Of a DNA stretch of 64,000 bases, positions 8,517 through 18,526 are shown in pieces (the stretch's first letter is position 1; each line of letters starts with the position of its first letter). The notes beneath the pieces are model-generated. The model had not been told where the DNA came from, ran no database searches, and was given only the letters and a program-made list of their open reading frames with translations. Source of the stretch: Salinicola endophyticus (lineage in GTDB: Bacteria > Pseudomonadota > Gammaproteobacteria > Pseudomonadales > Halomonadaceae); NCBI RefSeq assembly GCF_003206575.1, contig NZ_PZJO01000004.1:85733-149732 (forward strand), given 5' to 3'. Position numbers and translations under genes: made by a program.

Positions 8517-9013
8517 GCGCGCCGTCGCGTCAGCCGAGCAAGGCCCAGGAGTCGCGCCGTGCGGCTCGCGAGCTGGCCGTGCAGGGGCTCTACCAGTGGC
8601 AGATGACCGGCAAGTCGATCAGCGCGGTGGAAGCCGAATTTCGCGCCCAGATCGCCGACGAGGATCTCGAGGATCACGAGAACTGGCACAAGGTGATGGA
8701 GATCGCTGACGCCGCCCTGTTCCATGACCTGCTGCACAACGCCGCCGACCACCAGCGCGAGCTCGATGCCGCCATCGCACCGCTGCTCGACCGTCGGCTG
8801 GAAGATCTCGACCGCATCGAGCTGGCGATCCTGCGGCTGGGCGCCTACGAACTGTCGCGGCGCCCGGAGGTACCCTATCGCGTGGTGATCAACGAAGGGG
8901 TAGAGCTGGCCAAGATCTTTGGCGCCACCGATGGCCACAAGTACGTCAACGGCATCCTCGACAAGCTGGCCTCGCGCCTGCGGGGTGCCGAGGTCGCTGC
9001 TCGCCGCCGTTGA
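8513..9013 (+). CDS. nusB: transcription antitermination factor NusB
   Basis: 166 residues. The N-terminus carries [22 protein letters not shown] and the second half carries [48 protein letters not shown], all diagnostic of NusB. It binds boxA RNA with S10 (NusE) to prevent early termination in rRNA operons. It overlaps ribH by 4 bases and is followed immediately by thiL. Confidence 0.96.
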   Translation: MSAPSRQPSKAQESRRAARELAVQGLYQWQMTGKSISAVEAEFRAQIADEDLEDHENWHKVMEIADAALFHDLLHNAADHQRELDAAIAPLLDRRLEDLDRIELAILRLGAYELSRRPEVPYRVVINEGVELAKIFGATDGHKYVNGILDKLASRLRGAEVAARRR

Positions 9014-9014
9014 C

Positions 9015-9983
9015 ATGAGCCGCGCTGCGTTGAGCGAATTCGCGTTGATCGCCCGCTATCTGGCGCGCCCCGCCAGCGGCCGGGCGGATATCGTCGTCGA
9101 TAACGGTGACGACTGCGCGGTGATCGCCCCGACCTCTGGCCATCAGCTGGCGATCAGCGTCGATACTTCGGTGGTGGACGTGCATTTTCCCGCCGCTGCG
9201 CCGCCGGCGGCGATCGGTCACCGCGCGCTGGCAGTGGCGCTGAGTGACCTGGCGGCGATGGGCGCGCGGGCACGCTGGTGCACCCTGGCGCTGACCCTGC
9301 CGGAGATCGATCCCGACTGGCTCGCTGGCCTAGGCGAGGGCTTTCACGCCCTTGCCGAGCGCTGCGGCTGTGCGCTGATCGGCGGTGACGTGACCCGCGG
9401 TAGCCTGAGCCTCAGCGTGACCGTCCATGGCGAGCTGCCTACGGGCAGCGCGCTGACCCGCGCTGGCGCACAGGTCGGCGACTGGATCGCGGTGACCGGC
9501 TATCCGGGGCGGGCGGCCGAGGGGCTGGCCCGCTGGCAGCAGGGCGAGCGCGATCTGGCGCACCCGCTGCTCGATGCCTACCTGCGGCCGCAGCCACGGC
9601 TGGCGGCCGGCGAGGCGCTGCGTGGGCTGGCCAGTGCGGCCATCGACGTCTCCGACGGGCTGCTGGCGGATCTCGGCCATCTGCTGCGTGCCTCCGGCGT
9701 AGGTGCGCAGCTCGATCTGGAGGCGCTGCCGTTGGCGACACCGCTACGTGCCACCCTGGACAGCGACCAGGTCCAGCGCCGCGTGCTCGCCGGCGGTGAC
9801 GACTACGAGCTGCTGGTGACACTGCCGCCGGCAGCGCTGGCGACAGCGCAGCAGCAGCTCGCCGCGCTGCATCTACCGCTGACGCCGATCGGCCGCATCG
9901 TCGCCGGCGAGGGCGTCGGTGGACTGCCCGAGGCGTTTGTCGGGCTTGGCGGCTGGGATCATTTCGCGGAGAGACGCGCATGA
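9015..9983 (+). CDS. thiL: thiamine-monophosphate kinase ThiL
   Basis: 322 residues from ATG 9015, one base after the nusB stop; a longer frame extends back into nusB but the family begins like LSEFALIARYLARP. Motifs seen are DNGDDCAVI (metal/ATP site), DVHFPAAAPPAAIGHRALAV, ALIGGDVTRG, AAIDVSDGLLADLGHLL and LAGGDDYELLVT. The enzyme phosphorylates thiamine monophosphate to the active diphosphate. It overlaps pgpA by 4 bases (ATGA). Confidence 0.95.
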   Translation: MSRAALSEFALIARYLARPASGRADIVVDNGDDCAVIAPTSGHQLAISVDTSVVDVHFPAAAPPAAIGHRALAVALSDLAAMGARARWCTLALTLPEIDPDWLAGLGEGFHALAERCGCALIGGDVTRGSLSLSVTVHGELPTGSALTRAGAQVGDWIAVTGYPGRAAEGLARWQQGERDLAHPLLDAYLRPQPRLAAGEALRGLASAAIDVSDGLLADLGHLLRASGVGAQLDLEALPLATPLRATLDSDQVQRRVLAGGDDYELLVTLPPAALATAQQQLAALHLPLTPIGRIVAGEGVGGLPEAFVGLGGWDHFAERRA

Positions 9984-10453
9984 ACCGGGCCCCCAAGAGC
10001 GTCTGGCGTCGCCCCACCCACTTCCTGGCCTTCGGGCTCGGCAGTGGCGCCGTTCCCTTCGCACCGGGCACCTTCGGGACCCTGGCGGCGATCCCGTTCT
10101 ACTGGCTGCTCTCGGGGCTGCCGCTGGGGCTTTACCTGGGGGTGATGGGGATCACCACGCTGCTCGGCATCTGGCTGTGTGGCAAGACCTCGCGGGATCT
10201 CGGCGTGCACGATCACTCCGGTATCGTGTGGGATGAGTTCGTCGGCTACTGGCTGACCATGGCCGCAGTACCGTTCTCATGGGAATCGGCGCTCTGGGGG
10301 TTCGTGGTGTTTCGGGTGTTCGACATCATCAAGCCGTGGCCGATTCGCTGGGTCGACCGCCGCGTGGCCGGGGGAATCGGCATCATGTTCGACGACATCC
10401 TGGCCGCGGTCTATGCCTGGAGCGTGATGCACCTTTGGTTCTGGTTGCACTGA
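9980..10453 (+). CDS. pgpA: phosphatidylglycerophosphatase A
   Basis: 157 residues with several membrane helices. Signature segments are HFLAFGLGSGAVPFAPGTFGTLAAIPFYW, HDHSGIVWDEFVGYWLTM with the acidic metal-binding residues, and IKPWPIRWVDRRVAGGIGIMFDDILAAVYA. It removes the phosphate from phosphatidylglycerophosphate in the inner membrane. Last gene of the run that starts at nrdR; the position after thiL is conserved in related bacteria. Confidence 0.94.
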   Translation: MNRAPKSVWRRPTHFLAFGLGSGAVPFAPGTFGTLAAIPFYWLLSGLPLGLYLGVMGITTLLGIWLCGKTSRDLGVHDHSGIVWDEFVGYWLTMAAVPFSWESALWGFVVFRVFDIIKPWPIRWVDRRVAGGIGIMFDDILAAVYAWSVMHLWFWLH

Positions 10454-10492
10454 AAGCGCGGCGTGCTGGATGTCGAACACAGCCTGGGTCGG

Positions 10493-10634
10493 CGCCGCCG
10501 AGTCGATACTGACAGCGACCTCCTCAACAGCTGACAGACTGCAATAAATGAGCGGCGCCCCGGGTTGCGTGCAAGGCCTGAGAAGGTGCCGCCGAGTCGG
10601 GATCTACAGCGACTCCCTCAATCAACTCTGACAA
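10493..10634 (+). repeat. imperfect ~45-bp direct repeat pair between pgpA and the DUF945 gene
   Basis: Copy one (10493-10537) and copy two (about 10587-10634) share gccgccgagtcg, acagcgac, ccctcaa or cctcaac, and ctgacag or ctgacaag in the same order. The second copy ends at the ribosome site of the DUF945 gene. No coding frame explains the duplication. Confidence 0.55.
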
Positions 10635-10644
10635 GGAGCGCGGA

Positions 10645-11967
10645 ATGCGCAAGTGGATCGGCGTGGGTGCCGCTATCGTGATCGTCGTGGGCGGGGGCTA
10701 TCTCGGCGCCCAGGCCTACTCCAGCCATCGCTTCGAGCAGGAGATGTCGCAGCTCGTGGCGCGCCTGGACGCCAGTCCGCAGTGGCAGGTCGAGCGCAAA
10801 GATGTGGATAGTGGCTGGTTCCATTCCAGTGGCCGCGTAGAGGCACGCTACCTCGACGACGAGATCGAGCCGCTGGTGGTCGAGGCGCCCTACCAGGCCG
10901 ACCACGGGCTGTTCGAGACCAGCTTCTCCGGCGAGGGGCAGGTGCATATCGGCGATGACCGCACGCTGTTCGGCGATCTGCTCGAGAGCGAAGGGCCGCT
11001 GACCTGGAATGGCCGCTTCCTGACCCGTGAGCAGCGCATGGAGGTCGCCGTCGCACTGCCCGGCTTCTCCCAGCAGTGGACAGTGCCGGCCGGTGAGATT
11101 GGCGGCGAGTTCCGCCCGGCGCGGCCGATGCAGGTCGACTTTAGCGGTCTGACGCTCAATCTTGAGCAGCACGGGGATCGGGTCACCCTGAATGGCCAGG
11201 CGCCGCGGCTGCAGCTGCAGGATGACCAGGCCAACATGCTGCTGGAGAACGTGGCCATCGAGGGCGCCTTCCAGGGCGACCGCCAGGCCTTCGATCAGTC
11301 GCTCGCGGTCACCCTGCCCACCGTCACCGTCGTTTCGCCGGATGGCGCCAAGCTGGTGTCGCACGACTCGCGCTACGCCCTCAAGGCCAAGCTCGACGCC
11401 AAAGAGATGACGATGCATCTCGAAACCCGGCTCGGCGACGCGACGATGGATGATCAACAGCTCGGCAGTGGTGAGCTGGCGATGACCCTGGATCATATCG
11501 ATGGCGATGCCTATCGCGCCCTGGCGGCGGCGCTCGAAGCGCACACCAGCGAGATCCAGGCGGCCGCGGCCTCCGACGATCAGGCGGCGATGGCGCAGTC
11601 GCTGGCACCGCTCGAGCCACAGGTGGCAGCGATCCTGGCCGGTTCACCGCGCTGGGCCGTGGACAAGCTGGCGTTGAAGAGCCCGCTGATGGGCATCGAC
11701 ATGCAGGGCAGTGGTGAGCTCAAGTTCGACGGTGATGGGATGGATGACTGGAATCTCGATGCCATGGACTCCGAGGTGCTCGGTCGCGAAGTTCTCGAAC
11801 GCCTCGTCGGTCACTTCGAACTCAAGGGCGCGCCACCGATCCTGCTGATGTCGCTGGGTCTGCCGATGAGCGGTGGTCCGCTGCGCGTCGCACTCGAGGA
11901 TGGCGTGATGACCCTCAATGACCAGAGTGTGCCGCTGGTACCGGGCGCCACACCCGCTCAGCCGTAA
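10645..11967 (+). CDS. DUF945 (YdgA-like) family protein
   Basis: 440 residues. An N-terminal membrane anchor (KWIGVGAAIVIVVGGGYLGAQAY) leads into a long periplasmic part rich in beta structure. The region after the anchor (HRFEQEMSQLVARLDASPQWQVERKDVDSGWFHSSGRVEARY) and the middle (DHIDGDAYRAL) match the DUF945/YdgA pattern. Family members are inner-membrane-anchored periplasmic proteins of unclear function; a swarming-related role has been proposed for E. coli YdgA. The start is supported by caaggagcgcgga just upstream. A strong terminator follows the gene. Confidence 0.8.
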   Translation: MRKWIGVGAAIVIVVGGGYLGAQAYSSHRFEQEMSQLVARLDASPQWQVERKDVDSGWFHSSGRVEARYLDDEIEPLVVEAPYQADHGLFETSFSGEGQVHIGDDRTLFGDLLESEGPLTWNGRFLTREQRMEVAVALPGFSQQWTVPAGEIGGEFRPARPMQVDFSGLTLNLEQHGDRVTLNGQAPRLQLQDDQANMLLENVAIEGAFQGDRQAFDQSLAVTLPTVTVVSPDGAKLVSHDSRYALKAKLDAKEMTMHLETRLGDATMDDQQLGSGELAMTLDHIDGDAYRALAAALEAHTSEIQAAAASDDQAAMAQSLAPLEPQVAAILAGSPRWAVDKLALKSPLMGIDMQGSGELKFDGDGMDDWNLDAMDSEVLGREVLERLVGHFELKGAPPILLMSLGLPMSGGPLRVALEDGVMTLNDQSVPLVPGATPAQP

Positions 11968-12011
11968 GCGCCTGGCGCCCCGATCCGGGGGCGCGGCGTC
12001 GATACCCCTGC

Positions 12012-12044
12012 GAAGGCCGAGCCGCGTGCTCGGCCTTCGTGTTT
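12012..12044 (+). terminator. intrinsic terminator after the DUF945 gene
   Basis: gaaggccgag (12012-12021) and ctcggccttc (12029-12038) form a perfect 10-bp stem with a 7-nt loop, followed by gtgttt. It lies 45 bp after the stop codon. Confidence 0.8.
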
Positions 12045-12146
12045 CCGCCGCTGACGCTGGGGCAGCAGGGCGCCGGCCGTCTCCCTGGCGGCGGGCGTCT
12101 CGCCTCTATCGACTACCGAACAGGAGCGGCGTGGGCGGGGTGTCCA

Positions 12147-12173
12147 CTTGAACTCGCGTGCCGCTGCCCACAT
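12147..12173 (+). promoter_or_regulatory. sigma-32-like heat-shock promoter ahead of lon
   Basis: CTTGAA (12147-12152), a 14-bp spacer and CCCACAT (12167-12173) closely match the heat-shock consensus CTTGAA-N13-15-CCCCATNT. It ends 49 bp before the lon start codon. The match fits the known heat inducibility of Lon-type proteases. Confidence 0.55.
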
Positions 12174-12221
12174 CCCACAGATATCGGGCCGCTTTGGCCA
12201 TGGACGGATACAGGATGAACG

Positions 12222-14657
12222 ATGAGCGAACACGATTGGAACGCCGATAGCCACATCGACGTGGGCGGCGACGCGACCCAGGGCGACGAGACGCCGCAGC
12301 AGGGGCCGTCGGCCAGCGGTGCCGTGGTGCCGTCGGGCGACTACCTGCCGGAGCGCATCTACCTGCTGCCGATTCACAACCGCCCGTTCTTTCCGGCTCA
12401 GGTGCAGCCGCTGATCATCCAGCGTCAGCGTTGGGAGGAGACCATGCAGCGGGTCGCCAACACCCCGCATCACATGGTCGGTGTCGCCTTCATCGGCGAT
12501 GTCAGCATGGAGGAGCTGAGCCCCGGTAGCTTCCCTGAGATCGGTACCGCGGTGAAGGTGCACCGTACCCAGAGCGAAGAGCATCAGATCCAGTTCATCG
12601 CCCAGGGCATGCGGCGTTTCCGGATCCATCGCTGGCTCTCCAAGACCCCGCCCTATCTGGTCGAGGTCTCCTATCCGCGGGAGCCGGTCGATGCCGAGGC
12701 CGAAGAGGCGCGTGCCTATGCCATGTCGCTGATCAATGGCATCAAGGAGCTGCTGCCGATCAATCCGCTCTACGGTGAGGAGCTGAAGAGCTATCTCAAT
12801 CGCTTCAGTCCCCACGAGCCGGGCCCGCTGACCGACTTCGCCGCGGCGATCACCTCGGCCAAGGGGCGTGAACTGCAGCAGGTGCTGGAAACGCTGCCGA
12901 TCATGGATCGCATGCAGCGGGTGCTGCCGCTGTTGCGCAAGGAGATCGAGGTCGCTCAGCTGCAGAATCAGATCAGCGAGCAGGTCAACTCGCAGATGCA
13001 GGAGCGCCAGCGCGAGTTCTTCCTGCGTGAGCAGCTCAAGGTGATCCAGAAAGAGCTGGGCATCTCCAAGGATGACCGCGAAAGCGACGTCGACACCTTC
13101 CGCGGGCGTCTGGAGCACCTGCAGGTACCGGAGCGGGTGCAGACGCGCATCGACGATGAGCTCGACAAGCTCTCGATGCTCGAGACCGGCTCGCCGGAGT
13201 ATGGCACCACGCGTAACTACCTCGACTGGCTCACCTCGCTGCCCTGGGGAATCACCTCCGAGGATCAGCTCGACCTCAAGCGCGCCCGTGAGGTGCTCGA
13301 CCGCGACCACGACGGTCTGGCCGACGTCAAGGAGCGCATCATCGAGTTCCTCGCCGAGGGCTCGTTCAAGGGGGACGTAGGGGGCTCGATCGTGCTGCTG
13401 GTCGGCCCGCCGGGGGTCGGCAAGACCTCGGTCGGGCGCTCCATCGCGGAAGCCTTGGGGCGTGAGTTCTACCGCTTCTCGGTCGGCGGCATGCGCGACG
13501 AGGCGGAGATCAAGGGCCACCGGCGCACCTATATCGGCGCCATGCCCGGCAAACTGGCCCAGGCGCTCAAGGAGGTCGAGGTCGAGAATCCGGTGATCAT
13601 GCTCGACGAGATCGACAAGATGGGGCAGTCGTTCCAGGGTGATCCGGCATCGGCGCTGCTGGAGGTGCTCGACCCCGAGCAGAACGTCGACTTCCTCGAT
13701 CACTATCTCGACGTGCGCCTGGATCTCTCCAAGGTGCTGTTCGTGTGTACCGCCAACCAGCTCGATACCATCCCCGGGCCGCTGCTCGACCGCATGGAGC
13801 AGATTCGCCTCTCCGGCTATATCGCCGAGGAGAAGGTGGCGATCGCCAAGCACCATCTGTGGCCGAAACTGTTGAAGCGCGATCGTATTCCCAAGAAGCG
13901 CATCAATCTGACCGACGCCGCGCTCAAGCAGGTGATCGAAGGCTATGCCCGGGAAGCCGGGGTGCGCCAGCTGGAGAAGCAGCTCCACCGCATCGTGCGC
14001 AAGGCCGCGGTCAAGCTGCTGGAGCAGGATCAGGAGACGGTCAAGGTCTCGGTCAACAACCTCGAGGAGTTCCTCGGCGCACCGCTGTTCCGCAAGGAGA
14101 AGGTGCTCAAGGGCGTGGGGGTGGTCACGGGCCTGGCGTGGACCGCCATGGGCGGCGCCACGTTGCCCATCGAGGCGACCAAGGTGCATGCGCTGACGCG
14201 CGGCTTCAAGCTCACCGGCAAGCTCGGTGAGGTGATGCAGGAGTCGGCCAATATCGCCTACAGCTACACCCTGGGGCATCTGGGCGAGTACGGCGCCGAT
14301 GCCGACTTCTTCAACGAGGCCTTCATCCATGTCCACGTGCCCGAGGGGGCCACGCCCAAGGATGGCCCCTCGGCCGGCGTGACCATGACCACGGCACTGA
14401 TGTCGTTGGCGAAGAATCAGAGCATCGACCGGCCGCTGGCGATGACCGGCGAGCTGACCCTGACCGGCCAGGTGCTGCCGGTGGGCGGTATCCGCGAGAA
14501 GGTGATCGCCGCACGGCGCAGCGAGATCTTCGAGCTGATCCTGCCGGAGGCCAACCAGCGCGATTACGACGAGCTACCTGACTACCTCAAGGCAGGCATG
14601 ACGGTGCATTTCGCCAAGGTCTATCAGGATGTCGCCAAGGTGGTGTTCGGGCGCTGA
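12222..14657 (+). CDS. Lon-type ATP-dependent protease (AsrA-like second Lon)
   Basis: 811 residues with all Lon parts: N-terminal substrate domain ([21 protein letters not shown]), central coiled region, AAA+ module with Walker [10 protein letters not shown] near residue 395 and the adjacent Lon signature [13 protein letters not shown], and a protease domain with the catalytic pair S717 (DGPSAGVTM) and K760 ([10 protein letters not shown]). The gene is not beside clpP-clpX, where the housekeeping lon of gammaproteobacteria sits. The N-terminal block resembles the Pseudomonas paralogue AsrA from memory. I therefore infer a second Lon rather than the main one. The first ~40 residues are a low-complexity acidic extension. 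A sigma-32-like promoter precedes it. Confidence 0.85.
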   Translation: MSEHDWNADSHIDVGGDATQGDETPQQGPSASGAVVPSGDYLPERIYLLPIHNRPFFPAQVQPLIIQRQRWEETMQRVANTPHHMVGVAFIGDVSMEELSPGSFPEIGTAVKVHRTQSEEHQIQFIAQGMRRFRIHRWLSKTPPYLVEVSYPREPVDAEAEEARAYAMSLINGIKELLPINPLYGEELKSYLNRFSPHEPGPLTDFAAAITSAKGRELQQVLETLPIMDRMQRVLPLLRKEIEVAQLQNQISEQVNSQMQERQREFFLREQLKVIQKELGISKDDRESDVDTFRGRLEHLQVPERVQTRIDDELDKLSMLETGSPEYGTTRNYLDWLTSLPWGITSEDQLDLKRAREVLDRDHDGLADVKERIIEFLAEGSFKGDVGGSIVLLVGPPGVGKTSVGRSIAEALGREFYRFSVGGMRDEAEIKGHRRTYIGAMPGKLAQALKEVEVENPVIMLDEIDKMGQSFQGDPASALLEVLDPEQNVDFLDHYLDVRLDLSKVLFVCTANQLDTIPGPLLDRMEQIRLSGYIAEEKVAIAKHHLWPKLLKRDRIPKKRINLTDAALKQVIEGYAREAGVRQLEKQLHRIVRKAAVKLLEQDQETVKVSVNNLEEFLGAPLFRKEKVLKGVGVVTGLAWTAMGGATLPIEATKVHALTRGFKLTGKLGEVMQESANIAYSYTLGHLGEYGADADFFNEAFIHVHVPEGATPKDGPSAGVTMTTALMSLAKNQSIDRPLAMTGELTLTGQVLPVGGIREKVIAARRSEIFELILPEANQRDYDELPDYLKAGMTVHFAKVYQDVAKVVFGR

Positions 14658-14709
14658 CAAGCGCCCGCACTGCTAGACTCTGAATGACCGTGACACTTGA
14701 GGAACGACC

Positions 14710-14907
14710 ATGACCCATCTCTCTCGCCGCTATCGCTACGCCACCCAGGTCGTCTGGGCCATGCTGGCCATGGCGCTGCTGAGCGCGTGCAGCTATCACC
14801 CGGCGCGAATCGAGCCGAAGCCGGCGGTGATCATCGGCGATGGCGATCATGGCCACGGCAACGGCAATTTCTGCCCGCCGGGTCAGGCCAAGAAGGGCAA
14901 CTGCTGA
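14710..14907 (+). CDS. small lipoprotein, Gly/His-rich
   Basis: 65 residues. A positively charged start and a hydrophobic stretch end in the lipobox LLSAC, so C27 would be lipidated and the mature part is only about 39 residues. The mature part has a GDGDHGHGNGN segment and ends with FCPPGQAKKGNC, a tail shared by small uncharacterised lipoproteins of related bacteria. A gaggaac site lies 7 bases before the ATG, and a terminator follows directly. The His/Asp cluster suggests possible metal binding, but that is a guess. Confidence 0.75.
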   Translation: MTHLSRRYRYATQVVWAMLAMALLSACSYHPARIEPKPAVIIGDGDHGHGNGNFCPPGQAKKGNC

Positions 14908-14934
14908 CCCGAGCACCGGTCTCTTGGCAGGTGT

Positions 14935-14962
14935 GCGGCGGCGCCTTGGCGCCGCCGCTTTT
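14935..14962 (+). terminator. intrinsic terminator after the small lipoprotein gene
   Basis: gcggcggcgcc and ggcgccgccgc form an 11-bp GC stem with a 2-base centre, followed by tttt at 14959-14962. It lies 28 bp past the lipoprotein stop and faces the 3' end of the convergent queH gene. Confidence 0.85.
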
Positions 14963-15032
14963 CGTGGATCGATGAGCCGCGTCCCGCGTTTCCGACTCAT
15001 CCTCCTCCGCTCCTGCTCGTCATCCCCCGTCT

Positions 15033-15689
15033 TTAATCATCATCCCCATAGTACTGCACGCCGAGCTGGATCAGCTCTCGGCCCTGAGCCTTGCGATGCA
15101 GGTTGGTGTCGCGCAGCGAATAGACGCAGCCGCAGTACTCCTGCTGATAGAAGCGCTCGCGCTTGCTGATCTCGATCATGCGCTGCGAGCCGCCTTTCTT
15201 GCGCCAGTTGTAGTCCCAGTAGGCCATGCCCTTGTACGGGGCGGCGGCGCGATGGCCGCAGTCGTTGATCTGCGCCATGTTCTTCCAGCGTGAGATGCCC
15301 AGGGAGCTGGAGATGAGCGAATAGCCGTGCTCATGGGCATAGAGCGCGGTGCGCTCGAAACGCATGTCGAAGCACATGGTGCAGCGAATGCCGCGCTCCG
15401 GTTCGTACTCCATGCCCTTGGCGCGGGCGAACCAGTTGTCGGTGTCGTAGTCGGCGTCGATGAAGGCGATGCCGTTCTCCTCGGCAAAGCGGATGTTCTC
15501 CTCCTTGCGCAGCAGATACTCCTTCTTGGGATGGATATTGGGGTTGTAGAAGAAGATCGCGTAGTCGATGCCGGAGGCCTGCAGCGCCTCCATCACCTCG
15601 CCGGAGCAGGGCGCGCAGCAGGAGTGGAGCAGCAGCTTGTCGTGGCCTGAAGGCAGCGTCAGCGTGTCGCGTTGGTCGAGGGTGGACAT
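15033..15689 (-). CDS. queH: epoxyqueuosine reductase QueH
   Basis: 218 residues of the former DUF208 family. Metal and cluster cysteines are visible: LLHSCCAPC (C24, C25, C28), [10 protein letters not shown] (C103, C106) and YCGCVYS (C186, C188). QueH performs the last step of queuosine synthesis in tRNA, reducing epoxyqueuosine, as a non-homologous replacement for QueG. Supporting motifs are [18 protein letters not shown] and [14 protein letters not shown]. The start is ATG 15689. It is a single gene facing the lipoprotein terminator. Confidence 0.93.
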   Translation of the reverse strand: MSTLDQRDTLTLPSGHDKLLLHSCCAPCSGEVMEALQASGIDYAIFFYNPNIHPKKEYLLRKEENIRFAEENGIAFIDADYDTDNWFARAKGMEYEPERGIRCTMCFDMRFERTALYAHEHGYSLISSSLGISRWKNMAQINDCGHRAAAPYKGMAYWDYNWRKKGGSQRMIEISKRERFYQQEYCGCVYSLRDTNLHRKAQGRELIQLGVQYYGDDD

Positions 15690-15780
15690 GGTGAAACCGG
15701 GTCGTAGAGAGAGGGGAGTCGTCAGATCGAGATGGTGAGTCGCCGCCGGGGCCGCGTCAATGTCGACCCGCGTTAATGCT

Positions 15781-15801
15781 GCGCCGCCCGCCGGGCGGCG
15801 C
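15781..15801. terminator. perfect GC stem-loop between the SDR gene and queH
   Basis: gcgccgcccg (15781-15790) and cgggcggcgc (15792-15801) are perfect inverted copies with a one-base centre. There is no T tract on either side. It may end transcription of the SDR gene or be part of the neighbouring repeat element. Confidence 0.4.
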
Positions 15802-15827
15802 GAGGGGACAGCCGCGCGTCAGGAAAG

Positions 15828-15960
15828 CGCTGAATAAATCGCCGAACGAGATGAAGGGCAAGGCGCACGGAACGCAGAAAGCGAGACATAACGTGGGGTT
15901 AGGCGAGCTTTCGAGTACCGCGCAACGTGGCCATTCGCTCGTGCAGGCATTTATGCAGTG
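15828..15960. repeat. MITE-like palindromic repeat element, copy 1
   Basis: A 133-bp non-coding unit with imperfect inverted ends: cgctgaataaat (15828-15839) and atttatgcagtg (15949-15960), which pair at 10 of 12 positions. The inner arms also partly mirror each other (acgagatgaaggg against its complement near ccattcgctcgt). The right half (ttaggcgagctt, cgcgcaacg, ggccat, ttatgcagtg) recurs at 29486-29550. It sits between the stop of the SDR gene and queH. No transposase is present. Confidence 0.6.
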
Positions 15961-15965
15961 GTTCC

Positions 15966-17165
<1,200 letters not shown>

Positions 17166-18452
17166 ATGCATGCACTCAAGAAGCGCCGTTACCACGGTCT
17201 CGAATGGTTGCGCTTTCTCATGGCGTTGTGGATGGTCGCTTACCATTTCGGCGGCATCTACAGCGACATGCCCGACCTGCTGCGCAGTGTCATCGGCATG
17301 GGCTTTTTCGCTACCAGTACCTTTTTCATGCTATCGGGTTTTCTGCTCGCCCATGTCGCGCTGGATGACACTGGGGGCATGAAGATGGGCGGGCCGGCCT
17401 TCGTCGCGCGGCGGCTGTGCAACCTCTATCCGATTCATGTCATCACGCTGCTGCTGGCACTGGGGCTGCTGCTGTTCCAGTACCCGATCCGGCCCGAGGG
17501 CGTGCACGTCTACTTCAATTCGCACCCCTATCTGCCGCTCAGCGACGAGGCCCGGGCGGCCTTCGCCGGGCGCATCTCCTGGTCCAGCGCGCTCGGCCAC
17601 ATCGCGCTTCAACTGACCCTGCTGCAGGCCTGGGAGCCGCGCTTTCTGTGGCTCAACGGGGCCTCGTGGTCGATCTCCGCGCTGCTCTTCTTCTACGCCT
17701 GCTTTCCACTGCTGGCCCCGCGCCTGATGCGCCTGCAGCGCTGGGGGCTGGCGCTATTGGTAGTCTGGGGGCTGTATGCCGCCGGCCCGCTGGTAGCGAC
17801 CCTGAGTGGTGCCTTCGACTATGTCACTGTCGGCATGCTGCACCGCAACCCGCTGTTCCGGCTGCCGGAGTTCCTGACCGGCATCCTGCTCTATCGTGCC
17901 CTGCAGACGGCCGGACTGGCCGAGCTGCTGCGCCGCTTGCGCTATCCATTGCTGGCGCTGGGGCTGTGTGGGGTGCCGGTGGGGGTGTGGCTGCTCAAGC
18001 TCGATGGCCTGCATCTCTACTATCTGACCCATAACGGCCTGCTGTTGCCGTTTCAGGCACTGGTGCTGCTCAGCGCCACGGCCTTCGCCTCGCCCGCCAG
18101 CGCGGCGAACCGTGCCCGGCTACAGCACCTGGGCGAGGCGGCGCTGTGCATCTTCGCCCTGCACACGCCGCTGATCGGTCCCTTTGCCCGTGCCACGCGC
18201 TGGCTGCTGCTGCGTTGGCACGAGGGCTGGGTCGCGGCGAGTGGCAACGCGGCGCTGAAGTTCGCCATCCCGCTGTGGACGATGGCCATTCATCTGACAC
18301 TGATCGTGGTGCTGGCACTGATCATGCAGCGCTATGTGGTCAAGCCGCTGCGCGGGTGGCTGGAGCGGCGGCTGCCGGCGGCGTGGCAGCCACAGCCGCG
18401 CCCCGGCGCTGGCGATCAGCCGACCGCACTGCGCCAAGTTGCGCTATCCTAG
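17166..18452 (+). CDS. acyltransferase family 3 membrane protein
   Basis: 428 residues with about ten hydrophobic segments. The N-terminus GLEWLRFLMALWMVAYHF and the segment FFMLSGFLLAHV are the typical acyltransferase-3 signatures, with H27 in VAYHF the likely catalytic residue. Such inner-membrane enzymes O-acylate sugars, lipids or glycans. Nothing nearby names the substrate: the next gene is an oxidoreductase and no polysaccharide cluster is present. A very strong ggggaggagg site precedes the ATG. The last ~25 residues are a Pro/Arg-rich cytoplasmic tail. Confidence 0.85.
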   Translation: MHALKKRRYHGLEWLRFLMALWMVAYHFGGIYSDMPDLLRSVIGMGFFATSTFFMLSGFLLAHVALDDTGGMKMGGPAFVARRLCNLYPIHVITLLLALGLLLFQYPIRPEGVHVYFNSHPYLPLSDEARAAFAGRISWSSALGHIALQLTLLQAWEPRFLWLNGASWSISALLFFYACFPLLAPRLMRLQRWGLALLVVWGLYAAGPLVATLSGAFDYVTVGMLHRNPLFRLPEFLTGILLYRALQTAGLAELLRRLRYPLLALGLCGVPVGVWLLKLDGLHLYYLTHNGLLLPFQALVLLSATAFASPASAANRARLQHLGEAALCIFALHTPLIGPFARATRWLLLRWHEGWVAASGNAALKFAIPLWTMAIHLTLIVVLALIMQRYVVKPLRGWLERRLPAAWQPQPRPGAGDQPTALRQVALS

Positions 18453-18526
18453 CCGTTTTCGGGTCGATTGGCGTCTGCCTTCCGGGGCGCTTCTGGTCCC
18501 GCGAATCCATCGTCAAGGAACGCCGC

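Noticed and set aside
11958..14336. 792-codon minus-strand frame opposite lon
   Set aside because: An antisense mirror of lon codons, with His/Asp/Leu/Arg repeats and no family features. The Lon motifs on the plus strand are decisive.
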